Origin: Typhlomys cinereus
Lineage: Eukaryota > Chordata > Mammalia > Rodentia > Platacanthomyidae
Assembly: GCA_023101885.1 (NCBI GenBank)
Contig: JALPQD010000053.1
Span: forward strand, 7,229,683-7,293,682
DNA: 64,000 nt
Direction of reading: 5' to 3'
Shown in pieces: positions 34,505 to 45,509 of this stretch (its first letter is position 1; each line of letters begins with the position of its first letter). Under the pieces are notes generated by a model, which saw only the letters and a list, made by a program, of their open reading frames with translations, ran no database searches and was not told the origin of the DNA. The position numbers and the translations under genes were made by a program.

Positions 34505-35305
34505 CTCATTCCATATGGCAGGAAACACATTCCTTCCATGCTGTTTTTGAGTGAACTTTCAGAAGTATTTTCATCTGTGGAACACTGGAGGTAATTCTTT
34601 CGCATCGGTGCCTGATGAAACTTAATTACTTAATGCTTACAGGGTGGTTAAAAATGAAATATGAAAAATGTTTAAATGTCAACTATGCTTCTGTCTAATT
34701 GTATTGTATGTACTCAGCTTTGGCACTTGCTGAGAATTCCTTTTTCAACCGACTGCTAGCCTCTCCTGAAATGGCAGGAAGGAGCAAGAGCTTTTCCTAA
34801 TCATCATCAACCATCCATCTATCACTTCCCACTCTTCCTGCAGAGCTCCGGGAGTCGGGAGTCAAGTCCCCTTGAGGGAGCCTTCAATATGTTCCAGAAA
34901 ACCACTTCAGGTGTCCATTTTCATGGGAGGACAGGATACCCGAGGAATGGCCCATTGTGGTATCATTCGAGGGTCAGCCTAGCTGTCGGTCTTGAAATGT
35001 GAGATCATTTTAGCTCTGTTTAGTAGGTCGCTTTCTTTAATATAAGGTGCATTTCCCTCGCATAGTGAAGTCTGTTAGACATGACTCCGTGTTTCCCCAC
35101 AAATCTGGGTCATGAATCAAATAAAGAACAATGTGCTAGGATGTGAATGAGAGGTTGTTGCAAAACTGTCACATTCTTGCATTAGTTACAGCAAAGTGGT
35201 CCGCCTCCTGCCGCCTTCTGCCACCCCTGCTGCCTTCTCTGTTTTTCCATCTTTTCTATCAGACAAGCCATTCTGGACACCTATAGGGACTGGTACTTTT
35301 CCTCA
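34505..35305. other. No gene recognised; no repeat seen
   Basis: Clean unique sequence. 34510-34790 contains homeodomain-type ATTA/TAAT cores (cttaattacttaatgctt) and is a reasonable candidate for a conserved non-coding element, but that cannot be judged without alignment. Confidence 0.4.
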
Positions 35306-35309
35306 TGTG

Positions 35310-35720
35310 TATTTGCTGTGTGTGTGTGGACAAGCTTGTATGTCTGTGTGGACATTAGCTAGCATATGTGTGAGTGTGCCTATGGTGTGTGTGTCTCTGT
35401 GTGTGCACGTACATTAGTGTATGAATATTTGGGCATACCTGTGTCAGTGTGTGTATGTTGTGTGTGTAGATGTATGAGCATGCTTGGTGTGTGGACATAT
35501 ACATTAGTGTGTGTATGTGTGGACATGCTGGTGTGTGTTACACATGTGTGTACATAAATATGTGCACATGTGGACATGTCTGTATGTGTAGAGATCTGCG
35601 TATTTTGGAAATGTGTCTACATCAATATGTGCGTGTGTGTGCATTCTTGTGTGTATACGTGTGTGTTCACATTAGTATTTGTGTGTGTGTGTGTGTGATA
35701 TACCCCTGTGTGTATATGTG
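35310..35720. repeat. Imperfect TG-rich / alternating purine-pyrimidine tract
   Basis: About 400 bp of tgtg/tatg/catg alternation on the + strand. It generates spurious Val/Cys-rich ORFs and has Z-DNA-forming character. Confidence 0.85.
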
Positions 35721-35734
35721 GATGTGGATGTGAA

Positions 35735-35830
35735 TGGACATGAGTATGTGTTGGCACATATATGGCGGTCAGGGGACAACCTCTGGTGTCAGTCCTCGCC
35801 ATCTGCCTTGTTTAGACACATCTCTGCTGT
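35735..35830 (-). mobile_element. B3/B4-like SINE fragment, reverse
   Basis: 'gcacatatatggcggtcaggggacaacctctggtgtcagtcctcgccatctgcc' matches the reversed '...cacatgtggaggtcagaggacaac...' block, also seen at 47430-47520. Confidence 0.6.
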
Positions 35831-35917
35831 GTACACTGCCCTGGGACTTTCGGGGGATTCTTGTGTTTTCTCCTCCACCTTGCTATAGAGACAGTAGGAC
35901 AGATAGGACAGTTGCCA

Positions 35918-36275
35918 TGCAGGCCTCCCATGCAGACCTCCCACACAGACCACCCACGCAGACCACCCATGCAGACCCCCCACGCAGGCCACCACGCAGT
36001 CCTCCCACGCAGACCTCCCATGCAATCCTCCCATGCAGGCCCCCCATGCAGTCCTCCCACGCAGACCTCCCATGCAGGCCCCCCACGCAGACCCCCCATG
36101 CAGGCCCCCCATGCAGACCCCCCACGCAGACCTCCCATGCAGGCCTCCCACGCAGACCTCCCATGCAGCCCCCCATGCAGACCCTCCATGCAGACCTCCC
36201 ATGCAGGCCTCCCACGCAGACCCCCCATGCAAACCCCCCATGCAGACCTTCCACACAGGCCTCCCAGGCAGGTCT
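35918..36275. repeat. 15-bp minisatellite, about 24 copies
   Basis: The repeating unit is ccatgcagacctccc, with variants cacg / catg, gacc / gtcc / ggcc and ccccc / cctcc. Because 15 is divisible by 3, all six frames stay open, giving ORFs of up to 195 codons on + and 167 on -. Those proteins are repeat artefacts (PHADLPCRPP-like or WEVCMGGLHG-like). Confidence 0.96.
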
Positions 36276-36279
36276 CCAT

Positions 36280-36795
36280 GGATCCTGGACACTCTTAACT
36301 CGAGTTCTCAAGCTTGTATAGCAGCTTCTCCCACTGAGCATCTCATCAGCTCCACTCTCCAGTTTTTCATTTTCTTTATGATATGATATTATTTCCTTGT
36401 TTGTATTTTTAACCTGCCATAGCTTGGACGGCAGTTTGAGGGTTGTGCATGGAACAGAAGGAGAGAAAGAGGAAACTGTTTTGTTTAAAGTGGTTTTACA
36501 CTGTGGGTGAAGGTCACGGGAAGGCTTTAGAACACATCGTTAGTTTTTAAATGAAAACTGAGGGGTGCACCTTTGTTACCCACCACTCGCTCCGCGCTGC
36601 GTCCTTGTTGCCGGCAGGCTTCTGGGTCTAGAACACACACATGCTCTCCTTTGCATCTGGAAGTCACGTGTCCGGCAAGGCTCCCCAAAACTGAGGTCAA
36701 AGTGTCGTCGGCAGGGCTGGTAGCATTGGGCAGCTCTGTGGGAGATGGTGGCTTTGCCCTTCTAAGTGTCCAGAAATTGCTGCCTCTCTAGTTCT
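36280..36795. other. No gene recognised
   Basis: Unique sequence. 36680-36760 (aaaactgaggtcaaagtgtcgtcggcagggctgg) has a MaLR-antisense feel but is too short to call. Confidence 0.4.
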
Positions 36796-36804
36796 TGGCT
36801 TCTT

Positions 36805-36905
36805 CTCTCACCCACCCCCTACCTCTCCCCTGTCCACCCCTATCTCCTACTTCTCCTCTACCCACCCCTACCTCCCACCCCTCCCCTGTCCACTCCATCC
36901 CTCTT
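36805..36905. repeat. Pyrimidine-rich low-complexity tract
   Basis: Imperfect repeats of ccacccctacctc / cccctgtccactcc. Confidence 0.8.
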
Positions 36906-37637
36906 CCAAACTACAGTGCGGCATCTTCAATCTCTACTCTTACCTGAGTGTTTCACAGACGCCCTGTGAGGGACCAGAGCTTGCCTCCATGATACTGGTC
37001 CTCCCCCACCAGTCTGCCCCGCACGTGCACGGAATCCAGGGGGATTCAGGTGGGAGCAAATGGGCACTGACTTGCCTTCCGCACTCACCAGATGTGAGAT
37101 TTGTGTTGGCCTTGGAAGCACTCCTGCGTCTACACATGTTTAGTGCAAGCACAGATACACACAGACTTGACTGCTTAAGTAAACCAGGGCGGATTGCAGG
37201 GGTTCACCTATATTTTTTGTTACAGTGCAGGGATTCCAAACACTTCCCATCCAGACATAGGGACTCCCGTGCACTTTCTATCTGGAAGTGGTGATTTGAA
37301 GGGCTCTTATTTCCATTGCATTCTAAGGGGAGCATACAAGGAGGCCTCCATAAATCTCCAAAGTCCACAGAGCCAATAGGTTGAGAAGGCTAGGCATGGA
37401 GTCCTTCCTTTATATGGTGGCTGGCTAGGGACACTATCTTCTACTAATTACGCACGACTCCCTGGCTCTACCATGGCATGCAGAGGGTGTGTCTCCCTGT
37501 GACAATTACATGGCAGTATTCTTTGAAAGGCCGGGAATTGAAAAAAGATTATTTCAGATTTACTTTTAAGAGATGACAAAAATCAAATCGCATGAACCCA
37601 TGACTACACTCCTTACCTGCTTCTGCAAAAGATCCCC
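36906..37637. other. No gene recognised
   Basis: Unique sequence. The ORF at 36989-37294 (101 codons) has no domain. Confidence 0.45.
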
Positions 37638-37815
37638 TGTGTGCTGGAGGAGGACCAGCACTCACTTGTGTGCTGGAGGAGGACCAGCAAGAAGGAGCAC
37701 TCACCTGTGTGCTGGAGGAGGACCAGCAGGAGCACTCACCTGTGTGCTGGAGGAGGACCAGCAAGGAGCACTCACCTGTGTGCGGGAGGAGGACCAGCAA
37801 GAAGGAGCACTTACC
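37638..37815. repeat. Minisatellite, 5 copies of a 29-39-bp unit
   Basis: Units start tgtgtgctggaggaggacca at 37638, 37667, 37706, 37741 and 37777, with lengths 29, 39, 35, 36 and 39. Length varies through gain or loss in the 'gcaagaaggagcactcacc' part. Most junctions recreate the E-box CACCTG. Confidence 0.95.
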
Positions 37816-39420
37816 GGGATGTCTTTCTCCTGTGAAGCTGAAGGTCAGACTTAAATAAGGAAAAACAAAAAGCTAAAATGTCTGACTATTATCATTGGAA
37901 CCACACCATACACATGCCATACTAGGGGTTGACAATTAGTTTAAATTAGGAGAAGGCATTTCCAAGAACGAGTATCTGGTTATTGTAATTACCAAGAAGC
38001 AACCATACGAAGAGGCAGGCAGGTTTATTACAGACCAGTGTGAGGAATAAATGCAAACAAATATGTACCACAAAATAGAAAACAGATCAGTTTGAAGAAT
38101 GACAAAATGACCTATTTGACAGGAACACAGTAGGTGGGAGGCCTGATAGTTTCCTTTCTACAAAATGTCATTGGGAAATCATTAAAAGTTCAGGCAGAGG
38201 AATAATATGAAGCCATTCTGGCTGCTGTGAGGAGACTTGCTTGCACAAAAAGCAAAGGTAGAAATAGAAAACTCAGCACAATCTGAATAGACATGACCCA
38301 ACAATGCCCAAAATCATTGTCTGGGGTGAAATTGATGTATGCTTCTTGGATTCTATGCATTGAACAGGACAAGTGAACAATTCGGAGATTTTTTCCCTAG
38401 TTACTGGGTAGGTGTGGAACCATTTATCAGTGAGATTAACATCTGGGGGAAAAGAGATTTGTAGGAGCCTGGGAAGCCCAGAAGAGGAAGTGGTAAGTGG
38501 GATGCAGCTTTAGCACAGGAGGAAGCCAAAGGCCGTTTATGGGCTGCTTGTGAGCCTGAGCGCCTCCTTCCACAGGCGTCATCCACTTCAGCAGCACTCA
38601 CAGCCTTGATCCTGAGTCCTAGGATGATCCAAGTTTGCCAGCTGATGGACGAGACACCAATGAGGACTCTGGGCCTCAGAATCTTCAGTGCTAAGTCAGA
38701 ATCACTACGTATCCCAAACTTTCTTTACGCACTTTGAGTCTAACTAGAAAGAAGTCCCAGTGCAGATTCAGCACACAAAAGCTTGCCTAGAGATTCTAGC
38801 TCATTAGCTCCTTTGAAGGAAATCCTAAAGATGTCAGATCTTGATATGTAACCAGGTTGGCCTTGAACAAGTTCTTCCTGCCTTTACCTCCTGTACTTTT
38901 CTCTTCATGGGAATGACACCAGATGAGTGAGTGTGAGACTCGCTTTCCCCACAGGCAAAGAAAAGTGACATACAGGTATGCAACATGAGCCAGTCCTCTC
39001 AGACCTGAGTGCTCTGTAAATCCCCAGGGAGCTCGTGACAATATAAATCACTACCCAGACTTTCTAAGGAAAGACTTGAGATTCTCCCACAGGTGCCCAG
39101 AGTTGCCAGGTCTCAAATAACACTGAGTAGGAAGGAGAATACTTAGGTCACCTTCCTGCCACAGCATTGGGCAGCCTTTCGAGCAACAACTTTACATGTA
39201 GAAGGAGTCCAGAAACGAGTATGTCCAAAGACATGGCTGTCTCCCAGGGAACCCTGAAGCAATTCTTTTGGATTCTGTCACTTGGCATCATCATTACTGT
39301 AGGCCATCAACCCAGGTCTCTGTGTTTTGTTTTCCTAACATAACTAGAACCATCAAGAACAAAGCTCTAGCAGTTTCTAGATAACTAGCACTTAAGTTCT
39401 CATATTCTCTAGAGATAGAG
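37816..39420. other. No gene recognised
   Basis: Unique sequence. 38825-38890 (gatcttgatatgtaaccaggttggccttgaac) is a very decayed reverse B1-like stretch. Confidence 0.45.
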
Positions 39421-39424
39421 ATAA

Positions 39425-39502
39425 GGGAACCTGCAGTGTAGCTCAATGGTAGGTAGAATGTTTGACTAGTCCTGGGTTTGATCTCCAGCATATAAAAAAA
39501 TC
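39425..39502 (+). mobile_element. ID-like SINE
   Basis: 'gtgtagctcaatggtaggtagaatgtttgactagtcctgggtttgatctccagca' followed by an A-rich tail matches the ID/tRNA-Ala-like core. Confidence 0.7.
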
Positions 39503-40800
39503 ATAAAATGCCCAAGAAGCATTTGTTGGTGGACTGTTCTCAACCAGGACTACAGAGCCAGGAGTTTTAGTTGGAATTATGTAGAAGTGGAAATATAGCT
39601 TTTGCTACAAAGCTTGCACATAGATTTATATAGCCGTGACTGCATAAAATAAAGAGACAGAACGCATATGTCTATGTCAATAATCTAGGGTAATTGCATA
39701 CTGGAATTCTTCTAAAACTGGGTAACTGAATAAAGAAGAATTTCAGAGCACCTGAACGTCTAACTGCCTCCTAATTACAAAAGGATTATGTAAAATTATA
39801 AATCCATATTAAAAAACAATTAAACAATGATCATGAATATTATCCCAAATGATAAAGCAATGGTGAGGAGTGCTTGATGTGAATTATCTGGAACATTTTC
39901 TTGATTGTTCTTTAATTAATTGCTCTGTCTTCTGAATGCTTCTCTGCCTGTTTGCATGCATGGTAGCTTACTATTATATTTCCTTGCCCGGAATTCACTC
40001 ACAGCTGAACGCCTTGTTCAGTGTATCCCAGCCATGAAAAGAACATTTAGTTATGCAGGAAAACAACCTCTGAGTAGTTTCCACTTCAAATTTAGTAGTG
40101 AATTGCATACCGCAATTATGATGAGGGCATTGTCTGGCTGGCGGCTGCCTCTCCAAGCTGCCACCTTCTCTCTGTGCTCACGGGGAGGGGGCTCTAGCCA
40201 CAGAGCTCCAGGACAAATAGTTCTAGAGCTCCAAAGGCCTCACAGAAGGTTAGGCACAGAGCTAGCATCTCGCCGTTCAGTGGTATCATCCTTTAACAAA
40301 CATGCTCAAGCGTCTGACCTATGTAAAGTATCATTTCGGACTCGGGAAAATCCACAGGGGTAGTGCCTCATGGTCCACCAATATATAGCTGTGATCTGAA
40401 CACACTGTGTCCTCAAATGCTAGAGGACACTTGGCTTACAAGACTTCCAAAATTCTTTCTCCACTGAATAAATGGATGGATTTAGAGAGGAGCACAAATA
40501 TATGCAGGACTGATTTCTGGTTAATAAAGTCCTTCATGAAAGCTGCAATGTGTGGAGCTATGGGTACATAGGCCATGTATTTGCCAGGTATTGCCCTGGG
40601 GACTCCCTGTATGACCTGTGTCAGGCACCACCCTGGGGACTATCTCTAGGATCTGCTATAATCCTCCCCATCACCTCTCACCTCTGAGCAGTGGTTATTA
40701 CACTACTGTGCATGTGGGATGGTGTGGAGAAATATACATTATGTGCCCAACTAATTTCACATTTTAAGTGAAAGAGCGATGACTCAGAATTAGGACTCTC
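39503..40800. other. No gene recognised
   Basis: Mostly AT-rich. The ORF at 39920-40363 (147 codons) has no recognisable domain. About 40590-40650 holds a short degenerate duplication around 'ccctggggact'. Confidence 0.45.
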
Positions 40801-40804
40801 AATA

Positions 40805-40850
40805 TTCTCTCTCTCTCTCTTTCTCTTTCTCTCTCTCACTCTTTCCTTTT
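40805..40850. repeat. (TC)n-rich tract
   Basis: tctctctctctctttctctttctctctctc with few interruptions. Confidence 0.9.
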
Positions 40851-41812
40851 GTAATAGCCAGGAGCTTCCTAGGTGTGGGCTCCAATGTACAAAAGAAAAA
40901 CAGTAAGCAATTTTCTTCTGCGTGACATGCTCAATGTGATAGGAAAAGCAATTTCCAGCCTGTTCGATTATTCTGCTTTTCTTGGAAGTTCCTTGCAATC
41001 TGAGCCCAGGGAAGTGTCAAGGACCTAGTGCGGCTGATTCACCTGTTGGCCCGATGAGTCGCCATGTGAGTGCTTTGCTGGTGAAACTTCTAGCTTCTCT
41101 CAGGGGAGGAGTGAAATGGTTCTTCCTCTTGAGAACCTCAAGAGAACGTTGCTTTGCAAGCAGTTTCGACTACGGCAAGCCTGCCAATGGCAGCCAAGTT
41201 GGAGAGTGATGCGTACAAGAAAAAAAAAAGTCAAGATGAAAAAAGTATTACATTTTTCATTGCACTTTTTTCCCAAATAATATTGCATATGTGATTCTAC
41301 ATTAAATGACAAAGGAAGTGAGCATATGCGCCATGAATAGGATGGTTGAATCACAGACTTATACATTCTAGAGCATTGCATTCAGATGACTGATTAACAC
41401 TGAGCTTGAGCGTTGACTAGAGACCTTTAAAATCTTTTGGGGGGCTTGTTTCCATACTTGCTCTGACCTCTTCTCTCTACCCTTCTGAGTAGTGACTGAG
41501 ACATTGCCCCATCTGTGTCTCTCTACTGGACTGTGCCCAGATGAGGAGGAGCACGTGCTGAGTGAGTTAGTCTCTCCACTGTGACAAGCCAGGACTGTCC
41601 GTGCTTAGGAGCTGGAGGTGGAGTGTAACACCCACAAGGTAGAGTGGCAGTTCTCCAAGTCTTCCCTAGACCAGCCTGGCCAGGCAAGCCATGTCTGCAC
41701 ACATTAGGAAAGGGACAGAGGGTTAATGCACTAGACTTACTGATCCCAGAGGCACAACTGAGCACGCTATGTGCATGTTTGTAAAACAAGAATGGAGAAA
41801 ACAAATTCCAAT
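40851..41812. other. No gene recognised
   Basis: Unique sequence. The overlapping ORFs of 75-93 codons are probably chance. Confidence 0.45.
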
Positions 41813-41814
41813 CA

Positions 41815-42165
41815 TGGTTTCAGTGTGAGCTCCTGCGTTTGAATCCTTAGTTGATGTTGGTGATTGGGAAGGCACCTTTAGGAGAGTCTTGCTGGAAGAA
41901 GGAACCTTGTCACAGGGGGCAGGTCTTGAGGATGGTTAGCCCCGCCCTGCTTCTGCTAGTCATCCCCCTTTGCTGAGTGCCACCGGCTGTCTCTGCCTCC
42001 TTGCTGTCTCTCTGCTTTTGCCGCCTGCCTTACTTTTTCTGTCACAATGGACTGTATCTCCCTTGGGGAACTCTAAGCTAAATAGTCCTCCCCTTAAGTT
42101 GCCTGACTTTGAGTGTCTCACCTGCTATAATGATATTCAAACTGTAGTATTGGATATAATAATTT
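41815..42165 (+). mobile_element. MaLR/MLT-like LTR, sense
   Basis: 'ttggtgattgggaaggcacctttaggagagtcttgctggaagaaggaaccttgtcacagggggcaggtcttgagg', then 'acaatggactgtatctcccttggggaactctaagctaaatagtcc' follow the MaLR-type mid and 3' sections common in rodents. Confidence 0.6.
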
Positions 42166-42169
42166 GCCA

Positions 42170-42664
42170 GGCAGGTATAGTAATGAGAAAATACAATTCT
42201 TTCTTGGGGTGGGCAATATTTTGCTTCACTGGATGGGGTTCAGAGTCATTGTTTTCAACATGGAACAGATCACATGGCTTTGTCTGTGATGTCCCTTATT
42301 AGCTTGTAGGCCTTGCAAATGGAATATAAGAAATTGTCATAGAAGGAAAATGTTTACAAATGACCTCAGGAGTTGGAGGGGTGAGTGAATGGAATGGGCC
42401 TTCTAGAGGGACATAAAACTTACTAAAATGCAACGAAAAGAACCACTCCACAGCGACTGAACTAGGAGACCCCAGGAAGGGTCACTAACCTGTACGTCTT
42501 TGCAAGTCCTCCAAGAAATTCTGTGGTAGGTGAATATGTGAGAACTACAGGTTTAAAGTAAATATTCAGTCAGAGTTAGACCCACCCCATTCGATTATTG
42601 CCATGACAATGGCCATTTTTCTATCACAGCATTCAGCGCTGCCTTTCCACTGTTGTCACCATAA
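42170..42664. other. No gene recognised
   Basis: Unique sequence; nothing identified. Confidence 0.45.
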
Positions 42665-42669
42665 TGAAC

Positions 42670-42772
42670 TTGGACTGCTATTTATTTTTATTCATGACAC
42701 TGGGAATTTGAAGCAAAGGCTTCACATGTAGTAGGCAAGTTTTCTTTCACTGAGCTACCGTTCCAGTCTTAG
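42670..42772 (-). mobile_element. ID-like SINE, reverse
   Basis: 'gacactgggaatttgaagcaaaggcttcacatgtagtaggcaagttttctttcactgagctaccgttccagtc' is a reversed ID-type core, diverged. Confidence 0.6.
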
Positions 42773-42787
42773 TTTTAAAATAACCTT

Positions 42788-43256
42788 ATGGGGCTGGAGA
42801 GACAGCTCAGGGGTTAAGGCTCTGCTTCACAAGCAGAAGGTCCTGAGTTGGGATCCCAGGTCCCACATTAAAAAAAAATCCAGGCAAACACCTCAGCAGC
42901 CTGAACTTCCCACTGTGGTGAGGAGAACCTGGGAAATCCCAGAGCAAAGCAAGAAGGAGGTGGAAGCAATCCAGGATGACTCCCAAAATCACCCTTGGTC
43001 CTCCACAGGAACACACAGTGCCCTCTGATGAAAGAAATAAAGAAAGAGAGAAAGAGAGAGAGAGAGAGAGAAAGAAGGAAAGAAAGAAAGAAAGAAAGAG
43101 AGAAAGAAAGAAAGAAAGAGAAAGAAAGAGAAAGAAAGAAAGAAAGAAAGAAAAGAAAGAAAGAAAGAAAAAGAAAGAGAAGAAAGAAAGAAGAAAGGAA
43201 AAGAGAAAGAAAGAAAGAAAGAGAAAGAAAAGAAAGACGAAAGAAAGAAAGAAGAG

Positions 43257-43339
<83 letters not shown>

Positions 43340-43349
43340 AAATTTGAAC
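42788..43349 (+). mobile_element. B2-type SINE (older subfamily) with a giant (GAAA)n tail
   Basis: Full head 'ggggctggagagacagctca' and body to 'cctccacaggaacacacagtgccctctgatg' (about 43029), then 43030-43341 of GAAA-type repeats. The 11-bp duplication aaaataacctt at 42777-42787 and 43350-43360 encloses both, so the simple repeat grew from the SINE tail. The long Lys/Glu/Arg-rich and Phe/Leu/Ser-rich ORFs here are artefacts of that tail. Confidence 0.93.
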
Positions 43350-43360
43350 AAAATAACCTT

Positions 43361-44498
43361 TTGGAACACTTATTTGAGAAACTCGGCCTGGATATCCAAA
43401 CCTACCCTGAGGTTTCACAAGGCAGCGGGAAGTCTCTGGAAAAGGCCTGGAGGAAATGTCTGGCAGCCAGGCCGGGGACAAATGCTCAGACACTTCCCTT
43501 ACAGCAGGTGGCCTGGAGGTCACTAATGGAAGCTGTGACTTCGGGCCTTTGAAATTGCCACCTCAGAGTTCCCTCTGGCTGGTGACAGATGAAGAGGACT
43601 GCCACGGCACTGCTTTTGGATTGACTGTGTGGTCTTGGCGCTACAATCATTTCATGCAATTTACAAATAACATTTCTGGAGTAAGCTCAGCAAGAAGAAA
43701 TACAGAGATTATGTGCTGGGCCGACTCCCACCCTAACTCCTCTCTCTCTACAAAGCTCTTGCTGTATGTTTTCAAGGGTTAGATGGAAATAGCCAAGCCA
43801 ACTTGGTGCCAGAATTGTCTTGGGAGCAAGCTGAAGTTTTCGGCCTTCTCTGCCTTGAAAAATGTGGAGAATTATTATTAGGTATCATTGTCCTATAAGC
43901 TCACAAGCTGATGTTTATGGTGACAACAAGAAGGCAGAGGACCTGTTATTCTTGCAACATCTCTCTCTAGGGGCTGAACAGGTCGCTTCCTCGTCCATCT
44001 GGCATCTTTGAGACCACCTGACATTTTTACTAAAAATTCAAATAGCTCTGTAGACCCATTGTACGGGAAGCCGCTGCAGATGTTTTAAACAGGACCGCGT
44101 TCTTCCACGATTCAGAATGCTGAATCACTTGGAGATTAGAAGACAGAGGCAGGGAGGAAGGCTGGCTGCTGGAGGACTTTAGAAAGACGTTCAGGAACAG
44201 CTTCCAGATGCCCCCTATTAATATCAGTTAATTGGCCTAATTCACTGGATGAACTCAAGGACGCGACAAAGATTCAGACCCAAGTGGACAACAGTGGGGT
44301 TTTTTTTCAGAATGATGCAGCAAAAAAAAAAAAAAAATGATGGAAGGGTGTCGATGTGAGAAAAGAACCACCTTCTCATGCTGCTGAATGTTGTCTAAGA
44401 GGAGGAATCCCATGTGCTTTGTCCTCTGAAGGAGCAGGTGACCTGATTGTCTTGGGAATCTTACACAACGCCATAGACTCAGCATGAAAGATGCAGCC
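43361..44498. other. No gene recognised
   Basis: Unique sequence with (T)8 and (A)16 runs near 44301 and 44322. The ORF at 43456-43782 (108 codons) has no known domain. Confidence 0.45.
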
Positions 44499-44918
44499 TG
44501 TCCTAGTCAGGCACAGGTGTCAGCTTGACAGTTGAGGGTTTGAGCTCTGGACACATTTGTAGAGAATTAGTGGTCGAGTTAAGCCCAGAGCAAACCTGCA
44601 GGAGATTGTCTAGCTGATGGGGAAGGCCCAGCCTATGGTGGGTGGGACTAGGCCCTGAACAGATGAATAAAATACTGAGAGCTGGCATCCTTCTGTACAC
44701 TTGGCCAGACATGCTGGTCTGGCAAGTAAGGATCGTCCCTCTCTCAACTGTTATGTGGTGATGGTGAGGCCAGTTCCCTTGGCCCTGGTATTGGTGTGTG
44801 CTCTACCATCAAGCTAGACTGAGAACTGTAATTGGAAAATCGTAAGAGAAAATAAACTCTTGTTCCCTTAAGCTGTTTGATGATCATTTATTAGCAACCA
44901 TGCAGGCTGACTGCAGCA
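44499..44918 (+). mobile_element. MaLR-type solo LTR (window family), sense
   Basis: 420 bp, tgtcctagtcaggcacagg ... ggctgactgcagca, with AATAAA in 'gagaaaataaactct'. No clear flanking duplication. Confidence 0.88.
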
Positions 44919-45194
44919 TAGACAAAAGACCCAGTGCCCAAGTCTGCCACCTTCAATGGAGGATGGATGCCCACACTTTTAGGAGTGAGAAACAGAGGTG
45001 GAGGACACTTAGGAAACATATGGTGGGTCAAACATTCAACCTGTGCCTACTTCAAAATGCACCCTAGGGAGAGAATAGCTTCTGTTAACCACAGAGAAAC
45101 AGAAGGAAACAACAGAGGTGGAAGGAAACAACATTCAGGGTGGGAAGAGAGCAAAGTACCTGGAAAAAATTCCACAGAGGAGAACTATAAAATA
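44919..45194. other. No gene recognised
   Basis: Purine-rich unique sequence. Confidence 0.4.
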
Positions 45195-45312
45195 CCTTGA
45201 GGGGATGGTAGAGATAGAGTCTCACGTGCAGCTGAGGCTGCCTCGGAATTGTGATTCTCCTGTTTCAGCCTTCGAGTGCAAAGATTACAGGCATGTATCA
45301 ATTCCAGCATAA
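45195..45312 (-). mobile_element. B1-like SINE, reverse
   Basis: 'gatagagtctcacgtgcagctgaggctgcctcggaattgtgattctcctgtttcagccttcgagtgcaaagattacaggcatgt' is a reversed B1/7SL-derived layout. Confidence 0.75.
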
Positions 45313-45445
45313 ATTTTTCATTACTGATTTTTGACACTGTCTTACAGCTATGCAATATATTGTGATGATAGTCACCTTTATTACCCACTCTTAAATTAAT
45401 TCCAACCCGGACTACACCATTTCATTTTTCCAAATTGCCCCATCC

Positions 45446-45472
45446 TGTGTGTGTATGTGTGTGTGCATATGT

Positions 45473-45507
<35 letters not shown>
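45446..45507. repeat. (TG)n microsatellite
   Basis: An imperfect then pure TG run of about 62 bp. Confidence 0.95.

Positions 45508-45509
<2 letters not shown>

Noticed and set aside
35734..36341. Long overlapping ORFs (195 codons on +, 167/155/152 on -)
   Set aside because: All are produced by the 15-bp minisatellite, whose length is a multiple of three. The predicted proteins are pure repeats and exist in every frame on both strands.
37638..37815. CRISPR-like array
   Set aside because: Units are adjacent near-identical copies without unique spacers, in an obviously mammalian context.
37641..37858. Multiple ORFs in the 37.6-kb array
   Set aside because: Repeat-derived frames of the 29-39-bp minisatellite; the variable unit lengths shift the frame between copies.
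39920..40363. 147-codon + strand ORF
   Set aside because: No domain or homologue recognised, and no supporting signals. It begins in AT-rich DNA with a mildly hydrophobic start that could mimic a signal peptide.
42807..43552. 238-codon minus-strand ORF and 185/126/123-codon ORFs
   Set aside because: They are translations of the SINE body and its (GAAA)n tail (poly Phe/Leu/Ser or Lys/Glu/Arg), not genes.
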